From the NCBI GenBank assembly GCA_045595965.1, contig JAZOBN010000033.1, positions 1-11,081 on the forward strand: a stretch of DNA of 11,081 bases, in the 5' to 3' direction. Shown here piece by piece: positions 1 through 5,717 of this stretch. Position numbers and translations under genes: made by a program. Within the stretch, counting starts at the first letter, position 1. Each line of letters starts with the position of its first letter. Source of the stretch: CAAGNP01 sp045595965. Its GTDB lineage: Bacteria > Bacteroidota > Bacteroidia > Bacteroidales > UBA932. The notes under the pieces were generated by a model. The model worked only from the letters and a program-made list of their open reading frames with translations. It was not told the DNA's origin and searched no databases.

Positions 1-92
1 TCATGGATATAATTTATACTACATCCATTCTCAAGCATATGCATATACTTCAATCGTTCTGCATAGCCGTGTTTCTTGTACTTTTTAGACAT
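1..92 (-). CDS. IS3-family transposase OrfA, N-terminal fragment (continues beyond the window)
   Basis: Starting at the ATG at 92-90, the minus strand reads 30 codons without a stop up to the edge: MSKKYKKHGYAERLKY, then MHMLENGCSINYIH. This is the lysine-rich start and first helix of the helix-turn-helix OrfA of IS3/IS150-type transposases, which binds the terminal repeats. In intact elements it is fused to the DDE-domain OrfB product by programmed frameshifting. Only the beginning is visible, so it cannot be said whether the transposase is intact. No Shine-Dalgarno sequence is visible; the start was chosen because it sits just after the leader hairpin and gives a typical OrfA N-terminus. 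Confidence 0.65.
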   Translation of the reverse strand, partial: MSKKYKKHGYAERLKYMHMLENGCSINYIH

Positions 93-131
93 AACAAAAC
101 CCCGAAAGTTTTTTGTCTAACTTTCGGGGTT
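93..131 (-). terminator. Perfect 13-bp hairpin with T-rich tail in the IS leader
   Basis: Arms at 98-110 (AACCCCGAAAGTT) and 119-131 (AACTTTCGGGGTT) are perfectly complementary around an 8-base loop. On the minus strand the hairpin is followed by TTTTGTTATG, the last bases being the OrfA start. It could terminate transcription arriving from the serine operon, or sequester the OrfA start region in read-through RNA. Either would limit transposase expression from outside promoters, as leader hairpins do in other insertion sequences. It also overlaps the terminal inverted repeat. The short interrupted T tract makes full terminator function uncertain. Confidence 0.5.
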
Positions 132-171
132 CATGTCAAAAGTGACAGTCGCTATATTTTTTTCAGAACCT

Positions 172-1467
172 CTACACAAGTTTGTGTATTGCAAGGCCAC
201 TTCTGAGTTTGGGTTCAAACCAGGTGGTCTTTGGAGGCATAATGTTTCCAGTATCGGCAATATCCACCAACTGCTTCATAGATACAGGATAAAGTGCAAA
301 AGCCGCTACCATCTCACCTGAGTCAACCCTCTTCTTGAGTTCGCCAAGACCTCTGATACCACCCACGAAATCAATTCTCTTGGATGTTCTCAAATCTTTG
401 ATATCAAGCAGTTTGTCAAAAATCAAATTTGAACATACTGTAACATCAAGAACACCGATAGGGTCAGAATCGTCGTATGTCCCAGGTTTTGCAGTCAATG
501 AGTACCACACACCCTCAAGATACATTGAGAAATTGTGAAGACCCGATGGAACATAAGGTGTAGAAGATGGACAATGACAAGGGAGTTCACATTCACATTT
601 CCCACCATCTTTTGTACAGTCACATTTGCACTCTACAATGAAATCTCTCTTCAGAGCCTCAATAAACTCTTTTGCACTCATACCGTTAAGATCCTTCACT
701 ACACGATTGTAGTCAATAATCTTCAGATGGCTCTCAGGGAATGCAACTGCCATAAAGTAATTGTACTCCTCATTACCTGTATGGTTTGGATTCTGACGTC
801 GTTTTTCCTCTCCCACAAGGGCAGCAGCTGCGGTCCTATGGTGACCATCAGCTACATAGAATGCAGGGATTGAAGCAAAAATCTCTGTCAGGCGGGCTAT
901 ATCAGCATCCTGGTCAATTACCCAGAAATGGTGACCGAAACCATCTTCTGCCACAAAATCATATTCGGGCTCTCCGGCTGCATATTTTGCCACCATTGCG
1001 TTGATCTCGTCGTTATCGGGGTATGAAAAGAAGACAGGCTCTACGTTAGCATTCTGGATGCGGACGTGAATCATTCTGTCCTCCTCTTTATCCTTACGGG
1101 TAAGTTCGTGTTTCTTGATCTTTCCTGTCAGATAATCTTCAACATTTGCACAAAGTACAATACCATACTGCGTACGTCCATCCATTGTCTGAGCATAGAC
1201 ATAGTAGTACTCTTTAGGATCCTTGACAAGCCAGCCCCTCTCCATCCATTTGTTCAGATTCTCGACAGCTTTGTCATAGACCGGTTGAGAATGCTCGTCT
1301 GCAATAGGATCAAAATCAATTTCAGGTTTTATAATATGAAGCAGCGACTTCTCTCCAGCTTCAGCTTTTGCCTCCACAGAATTCAACACATCATAAGGGC
1401 GTGAAGCAACTTCATGGGCAATTGCCTTTGGGGGACGGATTGCTGCGAAAGGTTTAACTTTTACCAT
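172..1467 (-). CDS. DUF1015 family protein of the serine operon, with a cysteine-rich insertion
   Basis: This 431-residue soluble protein belongs to the DUF1015 family. The hallmarks are the N-terminal VKPFAAIRPPKAIAHEVASR followed by PYDVLN, the motif YVADGHHRTAAA at residues 204-215, and the C-terminal IMPPKTTWFEPKLRSGL. No activity is established for it here. It is the third gene after serC and serA, with a 10-bp gap to serA, so it is almost certainly co-transcribed and likely acts in or near serine metabolism. The DGHHR motif (207-211) resembles the one I recall in ParB/sulfiredoxin-fold free-serine kinases (SerK, SbnI), which interconvert serine and O-phosphoserine; that link is inference. 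Odd feature: seven cysteines at residues 280, 282, 284, 291, 293, 297 and 299, within a segment I do not recall in relatives, suggesting a metal- or cluster-binding loop. The ATG at 1467 follows an AT-rich spacer without a Shine-Dalgarno. Confidence 0.9.
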   Translation of the reverse strand: MVKVKPFAAIRPPKAIAHEVASRPYDVLNSVEAKAEAGEKSLLHIIKPEIDFDPIADEHSQPVYDKAVENLNKWMERGWLVKDPKEYYYVYAQTMDGRTQYGIVLCANVEDYLTGKIKKHELTRKDKEEDRMIHVRIQNANVEPVFFSYPDNDEINAMVAKYAAGEPEYDFVAEDGFGHHFWVIDQDADIARLTEIFASIPAFYVADGHHRTAAAALVGEEKRRQNPNHTGNEEYNYFMAVAFPESHLKIIDYNRVVKDLNGMSAKEFIEALKRDFIVECKCDCTKDGGKCECELPCHCPSSTPYVPSGLHNFSMYLEGVWYSLTAKPGTYDDSDPIGVLDVTVCSNLIFDKLLDIKDLRTSKRIDFVGGIRGLGELKKRVDSGEMVAAFALYPVSMKQLVDIADTGNIMPPKTTWFEPKLRSGLAIHKLV

Positions 1468-1477
1468 AGCTTGTCAA

Positions 1478-2398
1478 TTATTTGTTAAGTTGAAATTTAG
1501 TATTTCCTGTAGCGAAGAAATCGCAAATCTGGTTAGCTGCTGCAAGACCTGCATTTACATTTGCCTCGGCAGTTTCTGCTCCCATTTTCTTAGGAGTTGC
1601 GAATACCCTCTTACCGAATTTTTCATTCAACTCCTCCTGATTGGAAGCAGCGATGTCGGTAATATATTTCAAATCTTCCCTTTCAGTAAGCACCTTCACA
1701 AGTTCCTCTTCGTGAATCACCTCTTTACGGGCTGTATTCACAAGACACCCACCCTTTGGCATTCTTGAAAGGAGGTTGTAACCGATTGATTTTTTAGTCT
1801 GTTCAGTTGCAGGGATGTGAAGTGATACAAAATTTGATTTTTCGTACAGTTCCTCAAGGGTTGCAGCAACCTCAACACCCTCAGCTTTGATAGCTTCTGC
1901 TGGGACAAATGGATCGAATGCCATGATTTTCATTCCAAAACTCTTGGCATGCGAAGCAACAAGACGGCCTACATTACCATAAGCCTGGATACCGAGAGTC
2001 TTCCCTTTCAGTTCAGAACCTGTTCCAGGGGTAAACTGGTTACGAGATATATAGATCATCATACCGATAGCCAGCTCTGCCACGGCATTTGAATTCTGAC
2101 CTGGGGTGTTCATAGCAACGATCCCCCTCTCTGTACATGCAGGAAGGTCAAGATTATCAAAGCCTGCACCTGCCCTTACAACAATTTTAAGATTTGGGGC
2201 AGCAGCAATAACTTCGCGGGTAACCTTGTCCGAACGGACAATAAGGGCATCAGCATCTGTTACCGCAGCGAGAAGTTGGGAAGGATCTGTATATTTTTCG
2301 AGAGCAGCAAATGTATGGCCTGCACCCTCTACGATGTTGCGGATTCCGTCAACAGCGACCTTCGAAAAAGGTTTTTCTGTAGCAACTAATACTTTCAT
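1478..2398 (-). CDS. serA: D-3-phosphoglycerate dehydrogenase, short ACT-less form
   Basis: It oxidises 3-phosphoglycerate to 3-phosphohydroxypyruvate with NAD+, the first step of phosphorylated serine synthesis, in the cytosol. The 306 residues cover only the substrate- and NAD-binding domains. The serine-sensing ACT domain of the roughly 410-residue E. coli enzyme is absent, so classical feedback inhibition by serine is not expected. Visible motifs are VVRAGAGFDNLDL near 73-85, the Rossmann loop LGIQAYGNVG at 135-144 (AxGxxG, the first glycine replaced by alanine), D162 after the next strand, and NTARKEVI at 221-228 with the expected catalytic Arg224. The usual catalytic His of the TPHxGxxT motif is replaced: here it reads TPKKMGAET at 268-276. 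I recall the same variant in Bacteroides SerA, so it is probably lineage-normal. The gene starts 8 bp after serC. Confidence 0.92.
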   Translation of the reverse strand: MKVLVATEKPFSKVAVDGIRNIVEGAGHTFAALEKYTDPSQLLAAVTDADALIVRSDKVTREVIAAAPNLKIVVRAGAGFDNLDLPACTERGIVAMNTPGQNSNAVAELAIGMMIYISRNQFTPGTGSELKGKTLGIQAYGNVGRLVASHAKSFGMKIMAFDPFVPAEAIKAEGVEVAATLEELYEKSNFVSLHIPATEQTKKSIGYNLLSRMPKGGCLVNTARKEVIHEEELVKVLTEREDLKYITDIAASNQEELNEKFGKRVFATPKKMGAETAEANVNAGLAAANQICDFFATGNTKFQLNK

Positions 2399-2406
2399 AT
2401 CATCTA

Positions 2407-3489
2407 TTATTTGTGAAGTTGTTCAAATTCCTGCATACAAGCAACCAAAGCCTCAACAGCCTCTTTAGGACATGCATTGTAGATAGAGGCGCGGAAACCT
2501 CCTACTGAACGGTGACCTTTGATACCTACCATACCTTTGCCCTTGGCAAATGCCATAAATTCATCCTGAAGAGCCTCGTGGCCAGGAGCCATCACAAAAC
2601 ATACATTCATCAAAGAACGATCCTCTTTTGCAGCTGTTCCGACAAATAGAGGGTTACGGTCAATTTCATTATAAAGAATCTCCGCTTTCTCCTTATTCAT
2701 CTTGTACATTGCTTCAACTCCACCTTGTTCCTTTACCCATTTGAGAGTTTCGTGCATCACGAAGATAGGGAATACAGGAGGGGTGTTGAACATTGATCTG
2801 TTCTTCACCTCATCTGTATAATGTGTGCGGTAATCTACCATTGTCTGGATAGGACGGTCTGTTTTGCCGAGCAAATCTCTGCGTACAATAACAAAGGTTA
2901 CCCCTGCAGGACCTACATTTTTCTGGGCACCACCATAAATCATCCCATATTTCTTTACATCCACAGGACGGCTCATAATATCAGAAGACATATCCGCTAC
3001 CAATGTTACAGGAGAATCGATATCTTCATGAATCTCTGTTCCATAAATTGTATTGTTAGTGGTAATGTGGAAATAATCAACATCTGTAGGGATTGTATAA
3101 CCCTTTGGAATGTACGAATAAGTCTTGTCTTCAGAAGAGGCAACAACCTCAACTTCACCATAAAATTTCGCCTCTTTAACTGCTTTTTTTGCCCAAACGC
3201 CTGTTTGAAGATATGCCGCTTTGGTCTTGAGAAGGTTTGCAGGAACCTCAAAAAATTGGGTTGATGCTCCACCACCAAGGAAAATGACTGCATACTCTTC
3301 AGGAATATTGAGAAGTTCTCTCCAAAGCTGCTCAGTCTCAGCCATAATTCTCTCCCAACCAGGGGTACGGTGGGAAATTTCAAGAATACCGATACCGGTG
3401 TTATCAAAATCTCTGATGGCCTCTATAGCCGATTCTATTGCCTGCTTAGGCAACACGCAAGGACCTGCGTTAAAATTGTAAGCTTTCAT
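2407..3489 (-). CDS. serC: Phosphoserine aminotransferase
   Basis: This PLP enzyme transfers an amino group from glutamate to 3-phosphohydroxypyruvate, giving O-phosphoserine. SerC enzymes can also serve pyridoxal phosphate synthesis. The 360-residue length is normal. The N-terminal NFNAGPCVLP, EISHRTPGW (37-45), the loop GGGASTQF (72-79), the PLP lysine Lys190 within YGGAQKNVGPAGV (185-197) and the C-terminal GHRSVGGFRASIYNA (325-339) are all class V aminotransferase SerC signatures. It is the first gene of the serC-serA-DUF1015 operon and has a -33/-7 promoter about 50 bp upstream. The start at 3489 is supported because MKAYNFNAGP is the usual SerC N-terminus. No Shine-Dalgarno is visible; the leader is AT-rich, as is common in this phylum. 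Confidence 0.95.
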   Translation of the reverse strand: MKAYNFNAGPCVLPKQAIESAIEAIRDFDNTGIGILEISHRTPGWERIMAETEQLWRELLNIPEEYAVIFLGGGASTQFFEVPANLLKTKAAYLQTGVWAKKAVKEAKFYGEVEVVASSEDKTYSYIPKGYTIPTDVDYFHITTNNTIYGTEIHEDIDSPVTLVADMSSDIMSRPVDVKKYGMIYGGAQKNVGPAGVTFVIVRRDLLGKTDRPIQTMVDYRTHYTDEVKNRSMFNTPPVFPIFVMHETLKWVKEQGGVEAMYKMNKEKAEILYNEIDRNPLFVGTAAKEDRSLMNVCFVMAPGHEALQDEFMAFAKGKGMVGIKGHRSVGGFRASIYNACPKEAVEALVACMQEFEQLHK

Positions 3490-3537
3490 TCTATTTAATT
3501 TTTTAGTCTTTTTATAAATTTACAACCAAAGTAAATC

Positions 3538-3567
3538 CAAAGTTAAAAAAATTGTTACAAATTACAA
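3538..3567 (-). promoter_or_regulatory. Promoter of the serC operon
   Basis: On the minus strand TAACTTTG (3545-3538) matches the Bacteroidota -7 consensus TAnnTTTG. A TTG (3567-3565) lies 19 bases upstream as the -33 element. Transcription would start near 3531, giving a leader of about 40 nt before the serC ATG. Confidence 0.6.
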
Positions 3568-3622
3568 TAGAATTATCACCTACTCTGATTGCTTAAAAAT
3601 CAAACCTGTAACTTATATTTCT

Positions 3623-4453
3623 CTACGACAACATCTGGCTTATTGAATCGTAGTATCTTTTGGTCACAGGAATTTGAAGAGGTTCCGGTGCATCCAGAAC
3701 AGCATATACATACCCCTCCTTCTCCTTCTTCAGCAATTTGATCCTCTGGGAATTTATAATATACGATCTGTGACACCTTACCAAACCATACTCAGCACAA
3801 TAATTCTCGACATTTGTAATCGAATTTCTCAGAAGATAGCTTGAGACTTTACCATTGTCCAGATAATATATCCTCAAATAATTGTCTTGTGCAGTAATAT
3901 AAAGTATAGATGACTGGGTTGCAGCGAACTTCTGATTCTTGTTGCTGTCATAGAATTTTACATGTACAGGCTCTGCTCCATTTCTGACCGGCAGAGGGTG
4001 TGCTGTAGCCGCTGCAGACTCACGATCGTTGTACAGAAGCGCCAAATGTATGATAATATATGGAAAAATAAGTGTCAGAAATATATCCTGTATCGCTTCC
4101 ACCATAACAGCAAAAAAATGGTGCTTTCCCCCATCCATAAGCCAGAAATATAGGGAGACAAAGAGAGATATTGCCACTATCTCAGCAAAACACCAGAAGA
4201 GATACCACCCCTCACCCATTCCTTTCCGTCTATTTATTGCAAAAAATAAAGACCTTGTCATAATCAATGTGACAAGAACAATACAACTCATAATTGTAAC
4301 ATTGAATGCAAAAAGGTCTTTGCCCAGATCAAGAATTTCTTCAATATTGAACGGCTTGTATAACAATGCAAATGAGAAAAAGAACAAAGGCATTGTAATA
4401 AAATAAAGAATCTGGGTAGGAAACCTCCTGAAAATTGTACTTATCTCTTTCAT
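3623..4453 (-). CDS. Membrane-anchored LytTR-domain transcriptional regulator
   Basis: The 276-residue protein has four hydrophobic segments at about residues 14-33, 47-66, 84-104 and 117-140, then a linker. A C-terminal LytTR DNA-binding domain spans about 165-275, recognisable from ILYITAQDNYLRIYY (183-197) and the family motif VRCHRSYIINSQRIKLL (225-241). It has no receiver domain, so it is not a standard two-component response regulator. The DNA-binding domain sits on the inner membrane and may respond to a membrane signal or a partner protein. Two near-identical repeats in its promoter region (4508-4518 and 4547-4557) could be its own operators. An AGGAG lies only 2 bases before the ATG, too close for a standard ribosome binding site. 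No strong terminator follows it, so some read-through into the serC leader is possible. The target genes are unknown. Confidence 0.88.
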   Translation of the reverse strand: MKEISTIFRRFPTQILYFITMPLFFFSFALLYKPFNIEEILDLGKDLFAFNVTIMSCIVLVTLIMTRSLFFAINRRKGMGEGWYLFWCFAEIVAISLFVSLYFWLMDGGKHHFFAVMVEAIQDIFLTLIFPYIIIHLALLYNDRESAAATAHPLPVRNGAEPVHVKFYDSNKNQKFAATQSSILYITAQDNYLRIYYLDNGKVSSYLLRNSITNVENYCAEYGLVRCHRSYIINSQRIKLLKKEKEGYVYAVLDAPEPLQIPVTKRYYDSISQMLS

Positions 4454-4483
4454 TACTCCTGTTTTTTATCAGCAACCATCTGG

Positions 4484-4513
4484 GACGAAAATCAAATTGC
4501 AGTCAATTTCGTC
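4484..4513 (-). repeat. 7-bp inverted repeat in the LytTR leader
   Basis: GACGAAA (4484-4490) and TTTCGTC (4507-4513) are complementary across 16 bases. They lie downstream of the predicted LytTR transcription start and partly overlap the near repeat at 4508-4518. The pair could form a leader hairpin or be part of an operator; it is short enough to be chance. Confidence 0.3.
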
Positions 4514-4557
4514 ACAAATAGACGATTTTTATCCCAAATATAGGAATTTGTCACAAA
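4508..4557. repeat. Two near-palindromic 11-bp repeats, candidate operators
   Basis: TTCGTCACAAA (4508-4518) and TTTGTCACAAA (4547-4557) differ by one base. The second is a perfect dyad (TTTGT-C-ACAAA), the first has one mismatch. Their centres are 39 bp apart. Relative to the predicted LytTR promoter on the minus strand, one copy lies between the -7 and -33 positions and the other just downstream of the start. That is a typical autoregulatory layout. They also lie about 66 and 105 bp upstream of the predicted plus-strand start of the candidate small RNA. Binding by the LytTR protein is inference. Confidence 0.5.
4535..4542 (-). promoter_or_regulatory. -7 box of the LytTR gene
   Basis: TATATTTG on the minus strand matches TAnnTTTG. 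Transcription would start near 4528, leaving a leader of about 75 nt. No convincing -33 TTTG lies at the usual distance (the nearest is only 11 bases away), which suits a promoter that needs an activator or is weak. Confidence 0.45.
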
Positions 4558-4579
4558 ATTTAGTCCCTCATCACACTTT

Positions 4580-4611
4580 TTTGTATGATCAGCGGAGCAA
4601 CATTACTTTTG
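4580..4611 (+). promoter_or_regulatory. Plus-strand promoter with no protein gene downstream
   Basis: TTTG (4580-4583), a 20-base spacer and TACTTTTG (4604-4611) form a full Bacteroidota -33/-7 promoter. The predicted start is near 4618. The next element on this strand is a terminator at 4701-4730, and no ATG frame lies between, so the promoter appears to drive a short untranslated RNA. Confidence 0.55.
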
Positions 4612-4653
4612 CAGTACAATTTCATTACCAAATAGTGGAATTATAGCCAAAAT

Positions 4654-4695
4654 AAAAAAGGATACAGTTCCTGTTTGTTCAATCTTGCTGTATCC
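4654..4695 (-). terminator. Second, downstream terminator-like hairpin after the nucleotidyltransferase gene
   Basis: On the minus strand the stem GGATACAG/CTGTATCC, with a 20-base loop, is followed directly by TTTTTTATTTT. It lies just past the stronger hairpin at 4701-4726 and could act as a back-up terminator. The long loop lowers confidence. The same stem would also form in the plus-strand candidate RNA. Confidence 0.4.
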
Positions 4696-4700
4696 AACAA

Positions 4701-4730
4701 AAATCCCCGCATAGCAGCGGGGATTTTATT
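4701..4730. terminator. Strong bidirectional terminator
   Basis: AAATCCCCGC (4701-4710) pairs perfectly with GCGGGGATTT (4717-4726) around a 6-base loop. The plus strand continues with TTTTATTTTG and the minus strand with ATTTTTG. It can therefore end the nucleotidyltransferase transcript on the minus strand (stop codon about 10 bp away) and the candidate RNA on the plus strand. Confidence 0.85.
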
Positions 4731-4736
4731 TTGTCA

Positions 4737-5651
4737 TTATTTCCAAAGTTTTTCAGGGTAAACACCGTCTGCAACAAGTTTCTTGATTCTTGCCACAACA
4801 TCAGGTCTATCCTCCTTATAAGTGACACCAAACCATTTCGCATCGCTTGAAAGGACCTTCATTGTTGCTTTTCCGCTATCGATAAGGGCATTAACAGCCA
4901 TTGGAATATAATACTCTGCTTTAAGATTTGAGATATTTGCAGGATTTGACAAGAAATCCTTAAACATCTTCTCTGACTCAGCGAAGTAATCAGGGGTAAA
5001 TCCGAACAAATTCATAGAGACAGGTGCATTCTCCTGAATCTCATGCTCACCGGTTTCATCCTTATATGTAACTCTGCCATCTGCCTGACGCTGAACACCA
5101 AGTCTCTCCACCATTGAGACAAGATTACCGTTCTCATCAACCTGGCACTCTCCACGTGAAACACTTCCAAATTCGGAAAGTGTATTGCAAAGATTATAAC
5201 CCACCATACAATATTTGCCGGACTGACCATCTACGCTACGAAGATAATCTGCCAACACCTGATAACCTTCACGGCCATAAAAGTCATCAGAGTTGATAAC
5301 TCCAAAAGGGGTATCGACAACAGGGGCAGCCATCATGACAGCATGATTTGTTCCCCATGGTTTTTCCCTCCCTTCAGGAACAGAAAAACCTTCTGGAAGA
5401 TTAACCAACTCCTGGAACACGAACTCCACCTCAATCTTGTTGCCGAAACGTTCAGCTGTGAAGATCTCACGGAATTCTTTCTCAAAAAGGTGACGGATTA
5501 CGAAAACCACCTTACCGAAACCGGCTTGGATAGCATCATAAATCGAATAATCAATTATTGCTTCATTATTAGGACCTACACCGTCCATTTGCTTAAGTGA
5601 GCCGTAACGGGAACCCATACCGGCTGCCAATACTACTAATGTTGGTTTCAT
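4737..5651 (-). CDS. Nucleotidyltransferase family protein (NTP-transferase / sugar-phosphate nucleotidyltransferase fold)
   Basis: The 304-residue cytosolic protein has the nucleotide-binding signature LAAGMGSRYGSLKQMDG at residues 8-24, with Lys20 in the usual position after the glycine-rich loop. PWGTNHAV at 98-105 and the metal-binding NSDDFYG at 120-126 fit the family transfer of a nucleotide from NTP to a sugar phosphate or similar small phosphate. Which sugar or alcohol is used cannot be read from the sequence, so products such as NDP-sugars or nucleotide-activated lipid head groups remain open. I chose the ATG at 5651, not the further upstream in-frame ATG at 5858. It gives the canonical N-terminus MKPTLVVLAAG, follows a -7 box, and avoids running through the divergent DUF362 gene. 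No partner gene for the activated product lies in the window. Confidence 0.87.
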   Translation of the reverse strand: MKPTLVVLAAGMGSRYGSLKQMDGVGPNNEAIIDYSIYDAIQAGFGKVVFVIRHLFEKEFREIFTAERFGNKIEVEFVFQELVNLPEGFSVPEGREKPWGTNHAVMMAAPVVDTPFGVINSDDFYGREGYQVLADYLRSVDGQSGKYCMVGYNLCNTLSEFGSVSRGECQVDENGNLVSMVERLGVQRQADGRVTYKDETGEHEIQENAPVSMNLFGFTPDYFAESEKMFKDFLSNPANISNLKAEYYIPMAVNALIDSGKATMKVLSSDAKWFGVTYKEDRPDVVARIKKLVADGVYPEKLWK

Positions 5652-5670
5652 ATTCAATATTTTTGCGTGG

Positions 5671-5678
5671 CAAAGGTA
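5671..5678 (-). promoter_or_regulatory. -7 box of the nucleotidyltransferase gene
   Basis: TACCTTTG on the minus strand matches TAnnTTTG and lies 19 bp before the ATG at 5651, so the leader would be only about 12 nt. No clear -33 element is seen. It faces away from the plus-strand box at 5691-5698, with 12 bp between them. Confidence 0.5.
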
Positions 5679-5690
5679 AGGAAAAATATC

Positions 5691-5698
5691 TATCTTTG
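5691..5698 (+). promoter_or_regulatory. -7 box of the DUF362 operon
   Basis: TATCTTTG matches TAnnTTTG and lies 19 bp before the ATG at 5718. The best upstream TTTG (5662-5665) is 25 bases away, longer than usual. The predicted leader is very short, about 13 nt. Confidence 0.5.
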
Positions 5699-5717
5699 TT
5701 GTGATAAATAAAACATT

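Larger units (their letters stand above)
1..138 (-). mobile_element. Left (5') end of an IS3-family, IS150-like insertion sequence, truncated by the window edge
   Basis: Read on the minus strand, the element begins near position 138 with TGACATGAACCCCGAAAG, which resembles the TG...ACCCC-AAAGTTGGACA type terminal repeat of the IS150 group of IS3 elements. A short leader and an OrfA-like reading frame then run off the window at position 1. A perfect 13-bp hairpin lies in the leader. The boundary could instead be at 133 (TGAACCCC), and target duplication cannot be checked because the other end is outside. The element begins only about 33 bp after the stop codon of the DUF1015 gene and points the same way. 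The family assignment rests on the end sequence and the OrfA N-terminus, both recognised from memory. Confidence 0.7.
4618..4730 (+). ncRNA. Candidate small RNA of about 110 nt
   Basis: The predicted transcript begins after the promoter at 4580-4611 and ends at the terminator at 4701-4730. It has an AU-rich unpaired 5' part of about 40 nt. An 8-bp stem follows (GGATACAG at 4660-4667 with CTGTATCC at 4688-4695, loop of 20 nt), then the terminator hairpin. There is no ATG in the interval, and the only GTG frame closes after three codons. The sequence does not match 6S, SRP, tmRNA or RNase P RNA as I know them. Its position, divergent from the LytTR gene and next to possible operators, suggests it could be a target of that regulator. 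An alternative is that the hairpins only serve as tandem terminators for the minus-strand nucleotidyltransferase gene. Confidence 0.4.

Noticed and set aside
134..147. Perfect inverted repeat TGTCA-AAAG-TGACA at the IS boundary
   Set aside because: It is short, spans the element-flank junction and is most likely chance; it cannot be judged as a target site without the other IS end.
3..206. Plus-strand open frame across the IS end and the end of the DUF1015 gene
   Set aside because: It crosses the IS boundary and is antisense to OrfA and DUF1015. It has no recognisable protein features.
2821..3264. Open frame of 147 codons antisense to serC
   Set aside because: It has no motif and no promoter and follows from the codon composition of serC.
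3006..3407. Open frame of 133 codons on the same strand inside serC
   Set aside because: It is an alternative-frame shadow of serC, whose own frame carries all the family motifs.
3584..3601. TGATT/AATCA hairpin downstream of the LytTR stop as a terminator
   Set aside because: The stem is only 5 bp, AT-rich, and has no T tract after it on the minus strand.
4689..4713. A TTG-initiated mini-frame within the candidate small RNA
   Set aside because: It gives only nine or so codons, runs into the terminator stem and has no ribosome-binding context.
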